Position numbers and translations under genes: made by a program
Source: Melanocharis versteri
Taxonomy: Eukaryota > Chordata > Aves > Passeriformes > Melanocharitidae
NCBI GenBank assembly: GCA_013397845.1
Contig: VZTG01006781.1
Span: 1,619,592-1,683,591, forward strand
DNA length: 64,000 nucleotides
Direction of reading: 5' to 3'
Shown here: positions 51,066 to 61,782 of the stretch, piece after piece
Position numbering within the stretch: position 1 is the first letter of the stretch
Layout: each line of letters opens with the position of its first letter
Notes under the pieces: generated by a model
Told to the model about the DNA's origin: nothing
Seen by the model: the letters and a program-made list of their open reading frames with translations, nothing else
Database searches by the model: none

Positions 51066-51949
51066 CTTTGGAAAGGAGTCTGGGCTGTTCCATTTTTCTC
51101 TTCTTTATACAGGACTCCGAGAAAAAGTTTTTGAAAGGTACTTTTGTGTGGGCACAAACACCTTCACAAAGGAAAGCAGGGCAAAACTGGCCCCTCTCAC
51201 CACTCTCTCAGAGCAGGTGCCTGTGGGATGGGACAAGGGGCTGCATCATGTTCCCATCACTTCCAGGCAAGTTCACTCCCCTGCACAGGACCAAGACAGG
51301 AATAGGGCAAGTGGATTTACTCTTCAGGTCCATGACAGCCTCACTCTTAGTCCATATTTCTCTGCTTTCTCTAAGCTTTGTACCCTTTTCTTCACTCAGC
51401 CGTGGATGTGAGCTGTTGCAGAGTTATCAGAGCAGTGCAAGAGCAGGAGGCAATGCAAGCAGCAAGACACCAACCAAAAATGCCAGAACTTCAGCAAAAG
51501 CTTGTTCACACACAATGCAAAAGTATGAACCAGGCTGAGTCTCTCCCTCACAAAGAATGTAAATATCAAACAGATGAAAGGGTAACTTTCCATGATTCAG
51601 TACTATTATTGTTTGTATTCCCAGTGTCCTCAGAGATCTCAGCAAGCAGAATTTCCACTACAGTAAGCATTGTAACACAAAGTAATAAACAAGCCATTCC
51701 CTGAAAAGTTCTCATTTTAATTTAGATCTGTATACACTAAGTGGGTGTAAAAACTAGAGAGACAATGTTGAGGAACAATGATAGGAGAGATCAGAGAAAT
51801 GTCTCTTTTGGGAATGGGTTTTATGCTGCTTGGCCAAGAACCACAGGGCCCCAACTTTGGCAAATCCTCAAATATTACTGTAGTAGATAAGTTAGTTATG
51901 TATGTACACAATTAGCCGATCTCCAGTCATTTAAATTTAATCACAATAT
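51066..51949. other. Intergenic, no gene seen
   Basis: Overlapping frames in all three plus phases (165 codons at 51041-51538 the longest) show no domain. Such overlap is typical of stop-poor non-coding DNA. Confidence 0.5.
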
Positions 51950-53670
51950 TAAGATAAGAAACACATCAACAATTTCTGTTACTGTTCTGCATGCCACCAT
52001 AGAAAGAGTACACAGAATAAACCACACGAACCATCAGGCTGGGCAAGACACCACAACCTCACCCAAAGCTGCAACGTCCATGACCACAGACTACCTTCTC
52101 AACATCTGGCACGAGGCTGTCATAGCTGTTAAACTGAAAACAAATAAACCTCTCCACAGATGTACACTTCTGCACAGAAAAGCTACCCCAGAAAACACAG
52201 GTATATGGGACATTAAAGGATATTTGCTTTAAACCAATCATGTATCCAAGATTTCTTTTATAGCCAGGATAAAGCAACTTCTGGACATTTCTTCCCTTTC
52301 CCATATTCATCACTTTTAAAGTTTCCAAAATCCTTATGATTCAGCCAAAGAGCAGGCAAAGATAAGGCTACTATCATGTTAACCTGCAAAGACTACATGA
52401 ATAAGACTAGCAGACACTACCTACTGCAAGGGACTTAACAAAGACTTTATAGTCCCTCATTCATTTAAGAGCTCAGATCTATACCACTGGATCCACTTCC
52501 TGACAACTGCTAGAAAAGATGGTACTCTAATTTCTCATTCTCATCCCCCAAACTTGGCACACGGTACTCATGATGCATAATCAAGGAATGTCTGGAGACC
52601 TATAGGTACCTATGATATCCTTGTTAAGAGGGTAGCAAAATTCACAGAAACATCCTACAGCCTTACATACAGCTGGTTTTTTTCAGTGACTTCATCCTCT
52701 ATCTACCTCCCTGTGACAGCAGACTCCTGAGCATTCAGAAGGCAAACACCCAACCGTCAAGCTTCAAACCCAAATATATTAACAAATTTACATTTTAGCT
52801 TCCCAAACTGACTTTGTCTCACCCTAGGAAACCCGCACTGAAATGATCATGTAACCTCCACTGTTTCATAGCCCAGCACAAAGAACAGGTTCTAGGTAAC
52901 TGCAGCAACCATGGGTTGACACTAACACAAACACAGGGCTAAAAGTTTTTGTTCTCTTCTTTGTTCACACCCTAAATTCAGTAAGAACCATTCCTTCAAA
53001 GTACATCTGGAATTACTTCCATAAAAATACAGTTCACAAAAATCTACTTTATAGACAGTATCAGACTCATAATATCATTGCAGACCTACAATCAGATCAA
53101 TGTAAGAAATGGCAGTCTACAAACTACCATTAGTAAAAACCTCTAGACCTACATCAGGGAGTCAGAAATCATCCAGAACATATTTTAAAAAGGCAAAAGA
53201 GACACCCAAACCCTGAGGCACCATCATATTTGCAATGAGAAGAACAATCATGAGACCCAATCTCACCAACCTATAACTGGTCATTATTCACTAGGAATAC
53301 TCTCCAGGGAACAGATCATCTCCCTGAATGAGCAGTGTTAATATTATTCTAACTCATTACAGTACAAAGTGAACACCCTATATACAGCTAATCCTACCCT
53401 ACCCTAGAAGTCATTAAAAAGTCAAAGCCCATCTTCCCAGTATTAAAAATAAATGCCCATGATCAAGAGAAACACCAGTTCCAGCATCTTATATATACAT
53501 GTGCACCTCAGAACAGGGTATATCCATCCCATAAACCTGCAGAGCAGCTACAGGGATGAGGACAGCCAACGTACATTGGAAGACGCTTGATAATGATCAG
53601 ACACATCCAGTTACCAGCAGGGAAGAGTCTATCATAAAGCAATGGCTCCATCTAAAATTTCTCAACCCTG
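51950..53670. other. Strand-skewed (C>G, A>T) domain, origin unknown
   Basis: For about 1.7 kb the plus strand keeps a C excess. I counted C 58 to G 28 in 52021-52200 and C 50 to G 28 in 52801-52980, with A also above T. Stops occur in all frames, so it is not an intact gene. A lasting skew can come from an old retroelement or mitochondrial insertion, or from long-term transcription. I could match it to none of these. It ends where the Penelope-like relic begins. Confidence 0.45.
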
Positions 53671-53679
53671 ATTATCCAG

Positions 53680-54245
53680 GAAGGCCCACAATTACATGGA
53701 AATGAGGCAAGACAAGTTTGTAGTTAGAGGCAATGTCCCTTGTTAAACCAACTGGTGAGTTAGAGAACACAAGCTTTTGGGCACACGAGTCCTCTTCTAT
53801 TTCTTGTCTGAAATAGAAGCAACAGACTTCAAAGCTAAAAACAAGTTGAGAACAGTTGCTTAGAGTGTAATTAAGACGAGTATTTATAAGACCATTTCTG
53901 AAATAAAAGGTAGTTAGCACCAGTGAAACAGCGAGGATGTTCGCAAAGAGAGGAGGGAAAGAAAAGGAAAGGAGGAGAGAGAGAGTAATGTGGTTCTCCC
54001 TCAGCAGAAGAAAAGAAGCAGGTAGTTTATAACCCATGAAATGTAGAACTAGGTTAATGAAGGAAGTTACAGCATGCCATAAATCGAGTGTATCTATTGA
54101 GCTCATGCTTCTTGGTATCCAGTCGGGTCAGGAATTTTAGTTCCCACCCTCATCTTCAAAGAGTGTGTTGTGGATTGTCTGATGGTCACAATCCACACTG
54201 TGTATTTCGATTTAAAATGTTAATTCTCACTCCTTCAGAGAGGCT
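53680..54245 (-). mobile_element. Penelope-like retroelement 3' end relic
   Basis: Minus strand. At about 54185-54070 the bases match the last codons of the GIY-YIG endonuclease of amniote Penelope-like elements, in the order family WELKFI-TLLDTR-NHGLNRD-TGFMAYY. The copy is broken by stops and shows only the nucleotide similarity. The 3' untranslated part follows: GTGTGCCCAAAAGCTTGTG (near 53790 reversed), then CTCACCAGTTGGTTTAACAA and CTACAAACTTGTCTTGCCTC (near 53715 reversed). A 144-codon open frame (53672-54106, minus) lies in the untranslated part and is accidental. Identification rests on recall of reptile consensus sequences. Confidence 0.6.
53945..53985 (+). repeat. 41-base pure purine tract
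   Basis: Uninterrupted A/G with GGAGGAGAGAGAGAG at its end, inside the Penelope-like relic. It is able in principle to form triplex DNA. Read directly. Confidence 0.9.
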
Positions 54246-54594
54246 GGACTGTAGTTACCTGCAGGTTAGTAGGTGTGATGCCTGGGTCCATCACTGCTGC
54301 AGCACCACCCTGAAGCCCAGGGAGTATGTACTAGCCAGAAAAAATGATGAATTCAATACAAGCACTCATTCTATGGTATATCATGATTTTACACTTCGCT
54401 GTTTCACGAGTGCTGGCCTCCTCTGTCACAGATCACTGAAGATATTGCATCTCCCTCAGCAGTACTACAGCTCTGCTCCACAGGTGCTAACTATGCCTAC
54501 AAGTTTTCTTACAGAGGAACATGAAATTAAATTAAAACAACTGTTTCCAAAGTGTTCTTTGGCAGAAGTTTTCTGTTTCTCTTTCAGACTGTCC

Positions 54595-54656
54595 TTTTTT
54601 TTCCACCAGCTATTTTCCTTGTTCTAATAAAAGATACTTCCTACAAACCTTGCTAT
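54595..54656 (+). mobile_element. Possible second Penelope-like 3' tail, inverted
   Basis: CCACCAGCTATTTTCCTTG then TTCTAATAAAAGATACTTCC then TACAAACCTTG follows the plus-sense 3' end of the same family (CCAxCAGxxGTTGGTCTAATAAAAGATAT...CTTGTC). It lies 350 bases from, and opposite to, the minus-strand copy. Short, so uncertain. Confidence 0.35.
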
Positions 54657-56158
54657 ACAAAGCTAACACATACATATTTGCTAAAGCAATTTGGATAAAA
54701 GTACACTGTTCTACCTTCGGTTTCAGGGTGATTGATATAATATTTTACTAGCAAATTTCTGAAGTCTAAAAATGGTTTGGTTGAAAAAAAATAATAAAAC
54801 CAACAAAAACCATATCCCAAGAGAAAGTATTACCTAAGCTATACTTAATGTAAAAAGAGATTACATGCTATAGCATCCTTTGAATTCAAGTGTATCTATA
54901 TTAAGAAGTTATTACGTTAGTACATGGATTTCTACACGCAGGCTGATGCAAGTTTTCATGAAAAAACTTCTTTATTCGGAAATTATCTTCTTAAAAGCTC
55001 TGCTTCCAATTACATGCTGATATTTGCAGAGAATGGGCAGATTTTAAAGGCATCAAAAAAAAAAATCCTAGCAGCAGTGGGTAATAAAAGTAGAACCTTT
55101 AAAATCCAAGAGCAAATTTAGAGCTGGCATAAATTAAATATATTTGCAATATACGTTAATAATCCCCTCTAGAATCAATCTGAATTCCACTGATCTATGC
55201 CACGGTTCTTAGTTCACCTATAAACCAATACATTCTGTTTATATTTGCAATTTTAACTTTGTGATAAGCCAAGAAGAGATTTTTCCAGTACCCATAAAAA
55301 TCATGACAGTGCATCATTATCTGACTGAGTTATTAATTTATCAACACAGGAAAAATAAGGCATGAAGCAAACAAATACCTAGAAAAACCCTTCTTTAATT
55401 TCAGCAGAAAGCACAGGAGTTATCAATGTAAGTTAGAGCTCTTCATATCTCAGGCACACTACATTTGCTTACCGTAACCTGTATTATATGCAAAAGAAAG
55501 TGCTTGACTCTTAGTAATAATTTCTTTATGAGTAAGTTACGGCTCTTTTTCTCCCCCCTCCCAAGTTTTGAAAATTAGCAACTATCATTAATAAAAGCCA
55601 TTGATTTGTCTTCCTCTGCTGAGAATTGACACCCACTGAAGTCATGTTGCTTCTAGAATAAACTCCACTCATCCAATGAGCGTGCCAAAAATGACACAAA
55701 AAGCAGTACCTTTAGCAAAAGTTAAAAAAAATAAAACAAAAAAGGAAACCAGCAGGATTTCTGTGATGTTCTAATTACCTGTGCTTTTGTAATATTGTCA
55801 CAAATCCTTCACTCATTCCTAGGAGAGATCAGTAACAGATTTTACAGTGGGAAGAGGACAAAACTCAATATGTAAGAAGGATATGCAAGAGATTAAGTTT
55901 TGACGGGTTTTAGCGTATCTCTCCTCTGTGAAAGTGCAGGACTAAGGAGCAGCAGGGAATGCAGAGTTAGAAAGTTTGTCTATTCACTCGACCCTTCCAA
56001 TGCAGTTAGTTTGTTCCTGGATAAAACCAAAGAAAAGTTTTCAGAAGACTACTGCACATGAATAGAATTAGATACATATATATTTAATTGAGCTTTCATG
56101 TTGCTTAAACACAAATGTCTTAGCAAGAGTAACAGAGAAGCTCAGAAATCATGTAGGA

Positions 56159-56183
56159 TTTATTATTATCATTATTATTATTT
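56159..56183. repeat. (TTA)n microsatellite
   Basis: About eight TTA/ATT units with one interruption (ATC). Read directly. Confidence 0.9.
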
Positions 56184-57228
56184 CACTCATTAAGGATGGT
56201 TTATTAGAGTGGACTGGATAAGTCAGGCCCACATGTTAATTACACAGTAAAAAAACCACAAGAGACCACATTACATAATGTAGCAATAATCCAGACAGGA
56301 CTGACGGGTAGACGGAATCTGGATTGCAACATAAGTACCAGCTTTTAAATGCTATAGCAGCTTAGAAAGACATTATCCCTATATAATGTTATTAATGTGC
56401 GAATCCTTTGACTATGGTAGGTAATTGTCCCCATAATTAAACCCCAGCATCAGTAGGCGAGATATAATGTGTGTTTATCATTTGTATTCTTTCTAGCTTT
56501 TATTTATTTATTTTTAAGCACAGACGGTCATCATGTCACCTGAGGATTATCTCATGGTGGTTGAACGCATTAACTAACAAGTGTACATTATTTCACACTC
56601 GAACAATAAGGTCTCAACAGCACTTGCTTGAGAGAAGTGGAAAAACATTCACATTCAGTGGAAAGCAGTGACGTATCCCATGCAATTCTCCAGATGAAAA
56701 GCTTTTCCCAAAGGTATTTAACCTGACAATAAAAGTTTATATTTCACCATTGATTAAATAAATATTTCTGTGCTTGGATTCGACAGCTTCAGAAAAACCC
56801 CAAAACTATTGCACTTATCACCTGTGTCAGGAATATAGATTCTTCATTTTATAGCTCTGGAGGAATCTGAACACAAAGTCAAAAGACCATCACATATTTC
56901 ATTAGAGATTCTGTCTGGCATCATTTATAAAGCCATAGGATGAAAAAGTCCCTCATGAAATAACCGAGATGCACCCTATGCTTCAGCACCTCAGAGATAC
57001 TCCCACCCCAAAACCGGTGGCAAATCAAATTACTGGGAAAAAATTTGTTTGGATTCTCATATGCTAAAGAAATCATATGCCTGAGCAGCCATTGCAGTTG
57101 TCTTTAAAAAAGTGTATTTGCTGGGTTCTCATGCATCTCAGCTGTTTGAGAATTTGAAGAACTTTGGTAATATAATTATTTATAATCAAAATATTTACAG
57201 TTTATATTTTGTAAATCCTAAAAAACAA

Positions 57229-57241
57229 CACACACACACAC
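57229..57241. repeat. Short (AC)n microsatellite
   Basis: Six AC units following A-rich sequence. Confidence 0.8.
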
Positions 57242-57728
57242 TTTGAACCAGTTCTCAGAATGGCCTAGACTCATCCTAGCAAACTTTTAATAAATGTTGA
57301 TTAAATAGCTAAGCTGGGAGCTTTGTCAGCCAGAGCTTGTGCCTTGTAACAGCACCAGCAGATTCCAAAAAACACAGAGAGGGAAGATATATAGATATAT
57401 TCCTTTCACTGTATTTGAATATCAGCTCTGCAGATCAGTAATCTGTAATTCATTGAGTTAAACACTGCAGAAAACATACCACAGAGACAGACCCTGCACT
57501 AAGCATTGTACAACTTAAGGCCCCAATTATACAAATACCTAATTTTTTTTCTTATAAGAACAATTCCAATTCATTACTAGAACTACATCACTGCAATGAA
57601 GCACATGTGACTGTTTTTGTGTGATTAAGTGCTAAAAGACTGAACATGATTAAGGCCAAACTGCAGTAGCAAAATATACTCTTAAATTAAGAACTGCAAC
57701 AAAATTTAGGCAAAATGAAAGTCTCCAG

Positions 57729-57743
57729 AAAAAAAAAAAAAAA
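57729..57743 (+). repeat. A15 homopolymer
   Basis: Fifteen A with no retroelement body recognisable on either side. Confidence 0.9.
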
Positions 57744-58439
57744 TACAGAAGTGCTTTTCCCTCACTTTTTTTTTCTTTGCTATTTGTTTACTTTGCAGTA
57801 ATAAGAAAACTGAAATGCACAGTTTCCATGAAGTTTTCCTCCAGATACGAGGTGCGGCCTCTGCTCTGGAACATTTAATATATGCAGAGCTTCTCCCACA
57901 GCTGATGCAAACAGAATGGGGAGCCGATCGGGTCTCTTGTGTTCCTAACTTCAAGGTTATTCACAGCTGCTGAGGCTGTGTGGTCATTCCTGTTTTCCCA
58001 ATTAATTTTCATTCAGCTAAGATCTGTACTGAGTTACATGCAAACTCATCAGCAAGGGATTTTTATAATTTTATAGAATTCAGGTCTTCTGCACATATTT
58101 AAGTACTTCCAGCACTCACTTGCTGAAAACTAAACTCCAACATCTTGGAAGTCTTCCCTAGTATACCAAGCAAAAGTTGGTATCTTTGTGTAGGTTAGCA
58201 ATTGAGATCTACAAACCAAAAATAGCCCAGCAAGTAGGTAAGACTTCTGAGCCAACTGCAATATAGCGCTAATGTTGCCAGAAGCCAAATGAAACAATAA
58301 TTAGATTTGAAGAGAATTTCAATCAAGTCTGTACGTAATTTACCACAGGTCAAGATATTTCAACATTCCCCTTGAAAGGACCAGGAAGTAGCTGGTGGGA
58401 AGATGAATGCGCAGCCCTTACCTTTTAACAATGATCAGG

Positions 58440-58800
58440 GTCACATGGCTAATTAAAATACCTTTGTTTACATCGGGTAAGAGTCCTGCTGTTAGACCAT
58501 CTGCACCTGCAGTCTGTTCCATCAAAACCCCTTCCACAAATTGCATGCTCCTAATAGGTATTGCTGTGCCAATGACAATTACCTAATTAGACATTAGAAT
58601 GTCAATGCCGATTTTAAAATCCATGTTAATTATTTTACTGTTTGACAGAATATTTCCCAATGAGGGAAGGAGCCTGGATAGCATAATTATGTCACAAGGA
58701 ACACTTCTGTATATGATTAAAAGGTTTGGCTAGCTCTGATTGGAAGGGCTCCAGTTATTTATGTATTTAACAAAGTTGCAATCAGCACATACGGTTTTCA
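58440..58800. promoter_or_regulatory. Candidate enhancer with TAATTA cluster
   Basis: Four exact TAATTA cores at 58450-58455, 58584-58589, 58627-58632 and 58684-58689 within 240 bases, where well under one is expected. Also present are GTTTACA (forkhead-like, near 58466), CACCTGCA and CAATGACAATTACC. The block is non-repetitive with no coding frame. Homeodomain-dense, low-repeat blocks like this are typical of developmental enhancers. Use is inferred. Confidence 0.45.
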
Positions 58801-60766
58801 GCCGAAAAAAACCATTCTGAACCCTGCTTATTCACTTGCCTGCTATGGCACAGCATATAATGAAGCTTGTGATTAGGTTCCTCTTCCATAAAGTTTGCCT
58901 TTGAGTAAGGTGAGTTTGGAAACAGTGGGGAAACATATCTAGAAGGCAGGCAGATGACATGATGGGTCCCTTATCTGGTTACAATTTGAAGGTATAAAGT
59001 GTGGCTTCTGGGTGTGACTGATTTTGCATCTTCAGCCATACAAGAGTAAATATCTCTGCACCTAATGCTGAGCATTTCTGGGAGCAATTGCTGCATTTAC
59101 TGGTCTCAAATTGGTCCTTATACTTGGCATCACTACACAGGTTTTGAAAGATCAGCAACATTTTCCTAGGCCGCAAGGCTTTGGCATGTAAAACAAAACA
59201 GCTTAAGCCATAACCATGATAATAAAAATGATGCATTTAAAATTTTAAAGTGTTCAATTCATCTTTCACTGGTTGCAAGTGAAAAATCTTAAAATAAAGC
59301 ACAATCAAAGAATCTAACTGCTGTCAGCTTATCACACAGGACACAAATTCAGTAAATAAAAGGAAACACTGCAAAAGAAAAATAGGGGAAATGCTCACAA
59401 GGCTTTCTAAACAACCTTAGTCATTTTTCTCTCTATTTGTCTCACCCAGAAAGCACATTGTGGAGAATCGTGGCTAAAGCTGTGATACAAGCAATAACAG
59501 TGCATAGCTTATAACTTCAAGGTATCTGATTTTTAGTTGAAAAGCTGCAACCAGGAAAAGAATCTGTGCTTTTCTCAAAAAAGTGCTGTGATGATAGTAA
59601 CAAAGACAAATGATTTATTGTTAATGTTATAATTTTCACAGAAGCAATAACATTAAAATAACACAGTATCTAATCACTCGGCTAAACCTGAGTATCTGTA
59701 CAGCTACGTGCAGTGTACACAGAGTTCTTGCCTCACTGTGGGGATTTAGTGGCATATCCAACATATAATAATCTCATTTAAATTCATATCCATAGACTAC
59801 TACTGACCAGCATAAATATCAAGTTACACTGTATAATAGATATCTATATAACATTCAAAACCGTAGTCATGCCTCTTGTTTAAAAAAAAAAAACAACAAC
59901 CTAATCTGAACCTCTTGTGAGCACAAAGAGTTAGAAGTCACAGGTCAACTGTCAGTAATGGAAAATTTGACCAACCAGTTGCCAAACGTTTCAAATCCGT
60001 CTTTAAATCTTCCCTCAAATCCCTTCTCAAGACTTATTTCTGCTACAGACACTGTAGAAAATTAGCTGGTTGATGAGCAGGTTAAAGGATAAATCAGTAT
60101 GTCTGATCTTTGCTTGAGTAGTGTATAACACAAAAACATACACATGTAAGAGCTGCACTGAATGCTTCTGTCCCTCCTCTATCGTGATTTCAGCAGCAGC
60201 TTTCTTAGCATACATATCTTAGATTTCTGAGTCTGTCTGCAAGTACTTTATAATGCCTAATGAAATAGGGCTGTAATTCTCATTTTGCAAATCATTCTGA
60301 TACACTAAACAAATACCAAATAATACCTCTGACAGAGAGTGCCTCTGACAGAGTATTGTGGCCTGAAGGTCTTTTTTTATATTTATATTTAAATGTGTTT
60401 GTTTTATGTTCTGAATGTTCCCGGGTGCATTTACAACTTCTTTAATGACTTAAATTTGAGGATTACATGTCTCAGTGCTACTCACCATTGCAGTAATTGG
60501 AATTCTGTAGCTGTCCCATGCAACACACACTGAACTGCTTAGCTGTGAGTTTTGGGAAAGTTTCAGCTCCAGCAGAGCAGTAGCCAAAAAGACACATCCT
60601 TTAATGCCTGAAGAAGACAGAACAGAAACACACACTAGAGGTTTGTACTAGGTTTACATCTTCTGTTTCACCAGGCACTGTATCTTCAGAACATAAAAAC
60701 TAGCATTAATGTATCATAAATACTTAGATAGCAAGTCATCAAAAGTAAAGACATTAGAGAAGTTAA
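58801..60766. other. Intergenic, no gene seen
   Basis: AT-rich unique sequence. A small tandem duplication at 60326-60356 is listed separately. Nothing coding recognised. Confidence 0.6.
60326..60356 (+). repeat. 16-base tandem duplication
   Basis: CCTCTGACAGAGAGTG is followed at once by CCTCTGACAGAGTAT. Two units only, probably a recent slippage product. Confidence 0.8.
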
Positions 60767-60839
60767 GGGATAAAATCCTGACCCCATGTCAATTGGTGGC
60801 AAAACTCCAATTGACTTTCTGAGGACTAAGATTTCACTC
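60767..60839. repeat. Ancient amniote palindromic repeat relic
   Basis: GATAAAATCCTGACCCCATG, GGTGGCAAAACTCCAATTGA and GACTAAGATTTCACTC follow the common amniote palindrome with ATCCTGGCCCCATTGAAGTC-type arms meeting at GGCAAAACTCCCATTGACTT. This is the clearest of the relics of this type in the window. The family name is not recalled. Confidence 0.6.
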
Positions 60840-61535
60840 ACAAGTTTCCCCTTAAAGCCACTTTGGTTTTGCTCTGTATCTTACATATCTCCCAGTGCTC
60901 ACTGACCAAGCACAATCAAGCCTTTCTAAAAATCACAGCTAACCAGAAGGACAAAAACAAGTTTGGGATGCAATGCTCAGCTGGGGTAAGAGAGTTAACT
61001 CTCAAAGAAATTAATCTTAGTCTTCCAGCTGGAGATGAGGCCCAAAATAGGCAGACTTCACATGGAAATTTAATTTCAAACAGTTATTTCAGGGCCATAT
61101 TTTCCAGGTGGGGCATATGTTATGGATTTAACTATCAGCTGAATATCTTAAGGCTTGTTGTAAACACCCAGACACTATTTTAAGACTATATATGATATGC
61201 AATGACTTAAATATATAGTTAGGCATTTAGTAAATGAATTTGAAAAGACTGTTAATTTTAAATTATTATATGTTAAAGCTTTGGTGCAATAAGCTCTTTG
61301 TAAGATGCAGAAGACATATTCCTTACGATAAAGAGGCTTAAGATTTCTCTTTTTTAAAATTCCATTACTCTTAAGGGAAGTATCAGACTCATTTGAAAAA
61401 TCCCATCCACTTTAGAATAATATGCATGTATCAGGGGTATAGCAGAAGTATAGTGGAAGTATGTACTTATCAGTTTAGAGTGTGATTTCAGAAGCTTTCT
61501 CTATCAGAGTAATTTTCTTTTCTTTCTGACACAAG

Positions 61536-61615
61536 GCATAAAACTTCCATTGACTTTGAAGAGCTCACAGTTAGGTCAACTATAAGTGCTTTTGAAAATT
61601 GCAAGCTTAAGTTAA
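61536..61615. repeat. Possible ancient palindromic repeat relic
   Basis: CATAAAACTTCCATTGACTT and GTGCTTTTGAAAATTGCAAG resemble phrases of the same group of amniote repeats. Short and weak. Confidence 0.35.
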
Positions 61616-61706
61616 CTTTAAACTCTAAATTTATGTTTACTCAGTCACAATTTTCATTGTTCTCACTGGAATCATTACAGGAATATGTAAGTCTGTTAAT
61701 AAATAT

Positions 61707-61782
61707 CTCATTCCTTTAAGAATAGCATACCCCAGACTAGCTTTAAATAACTCATCCCTCTAAGAATGACATATCCCATCCA
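61707..61782 (+). repeat. Diverged ~45-base tandem duplication
   Basis: CTCATTCCTTTAAGAATAGC...CCCC and CTCATCCCTCTAAGAATGAC...TCCC start 45 bases apart and match at roughly three quarters of positions. Two units only. Confidence 0.5.

Larger units (their letters stand above)
54657..58439. other. Intergenic, no gene seen
   Basis: AT-rich unique sequence with simple tracts listed separately (56159-56183, 57229-57241, 57729-57743). No recognisable exon. Confidence 0.6.

Noticed and set aside
51041..51704. Overlapping plus-strand frames of 165, 122 and 108 codons
   Set aside because: All three phases are open at once, the sign of a stop-poor stretch rather than a gene. It starts in an AT/TG microsatellite.
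53672..54106. 144-codon minus-strand frame
   Set aside because: It lies in the 3' untranslated part of the Penelope-like relic and includes the translated purine tract. Accidental.
54088..54627. Longest open frame in the window (179 codons, plus)
   Set aside because: It overlaps the Penelope-like relic and its neighbour, has no recognisable domain, and its composition is that of translated non-coding DNA.
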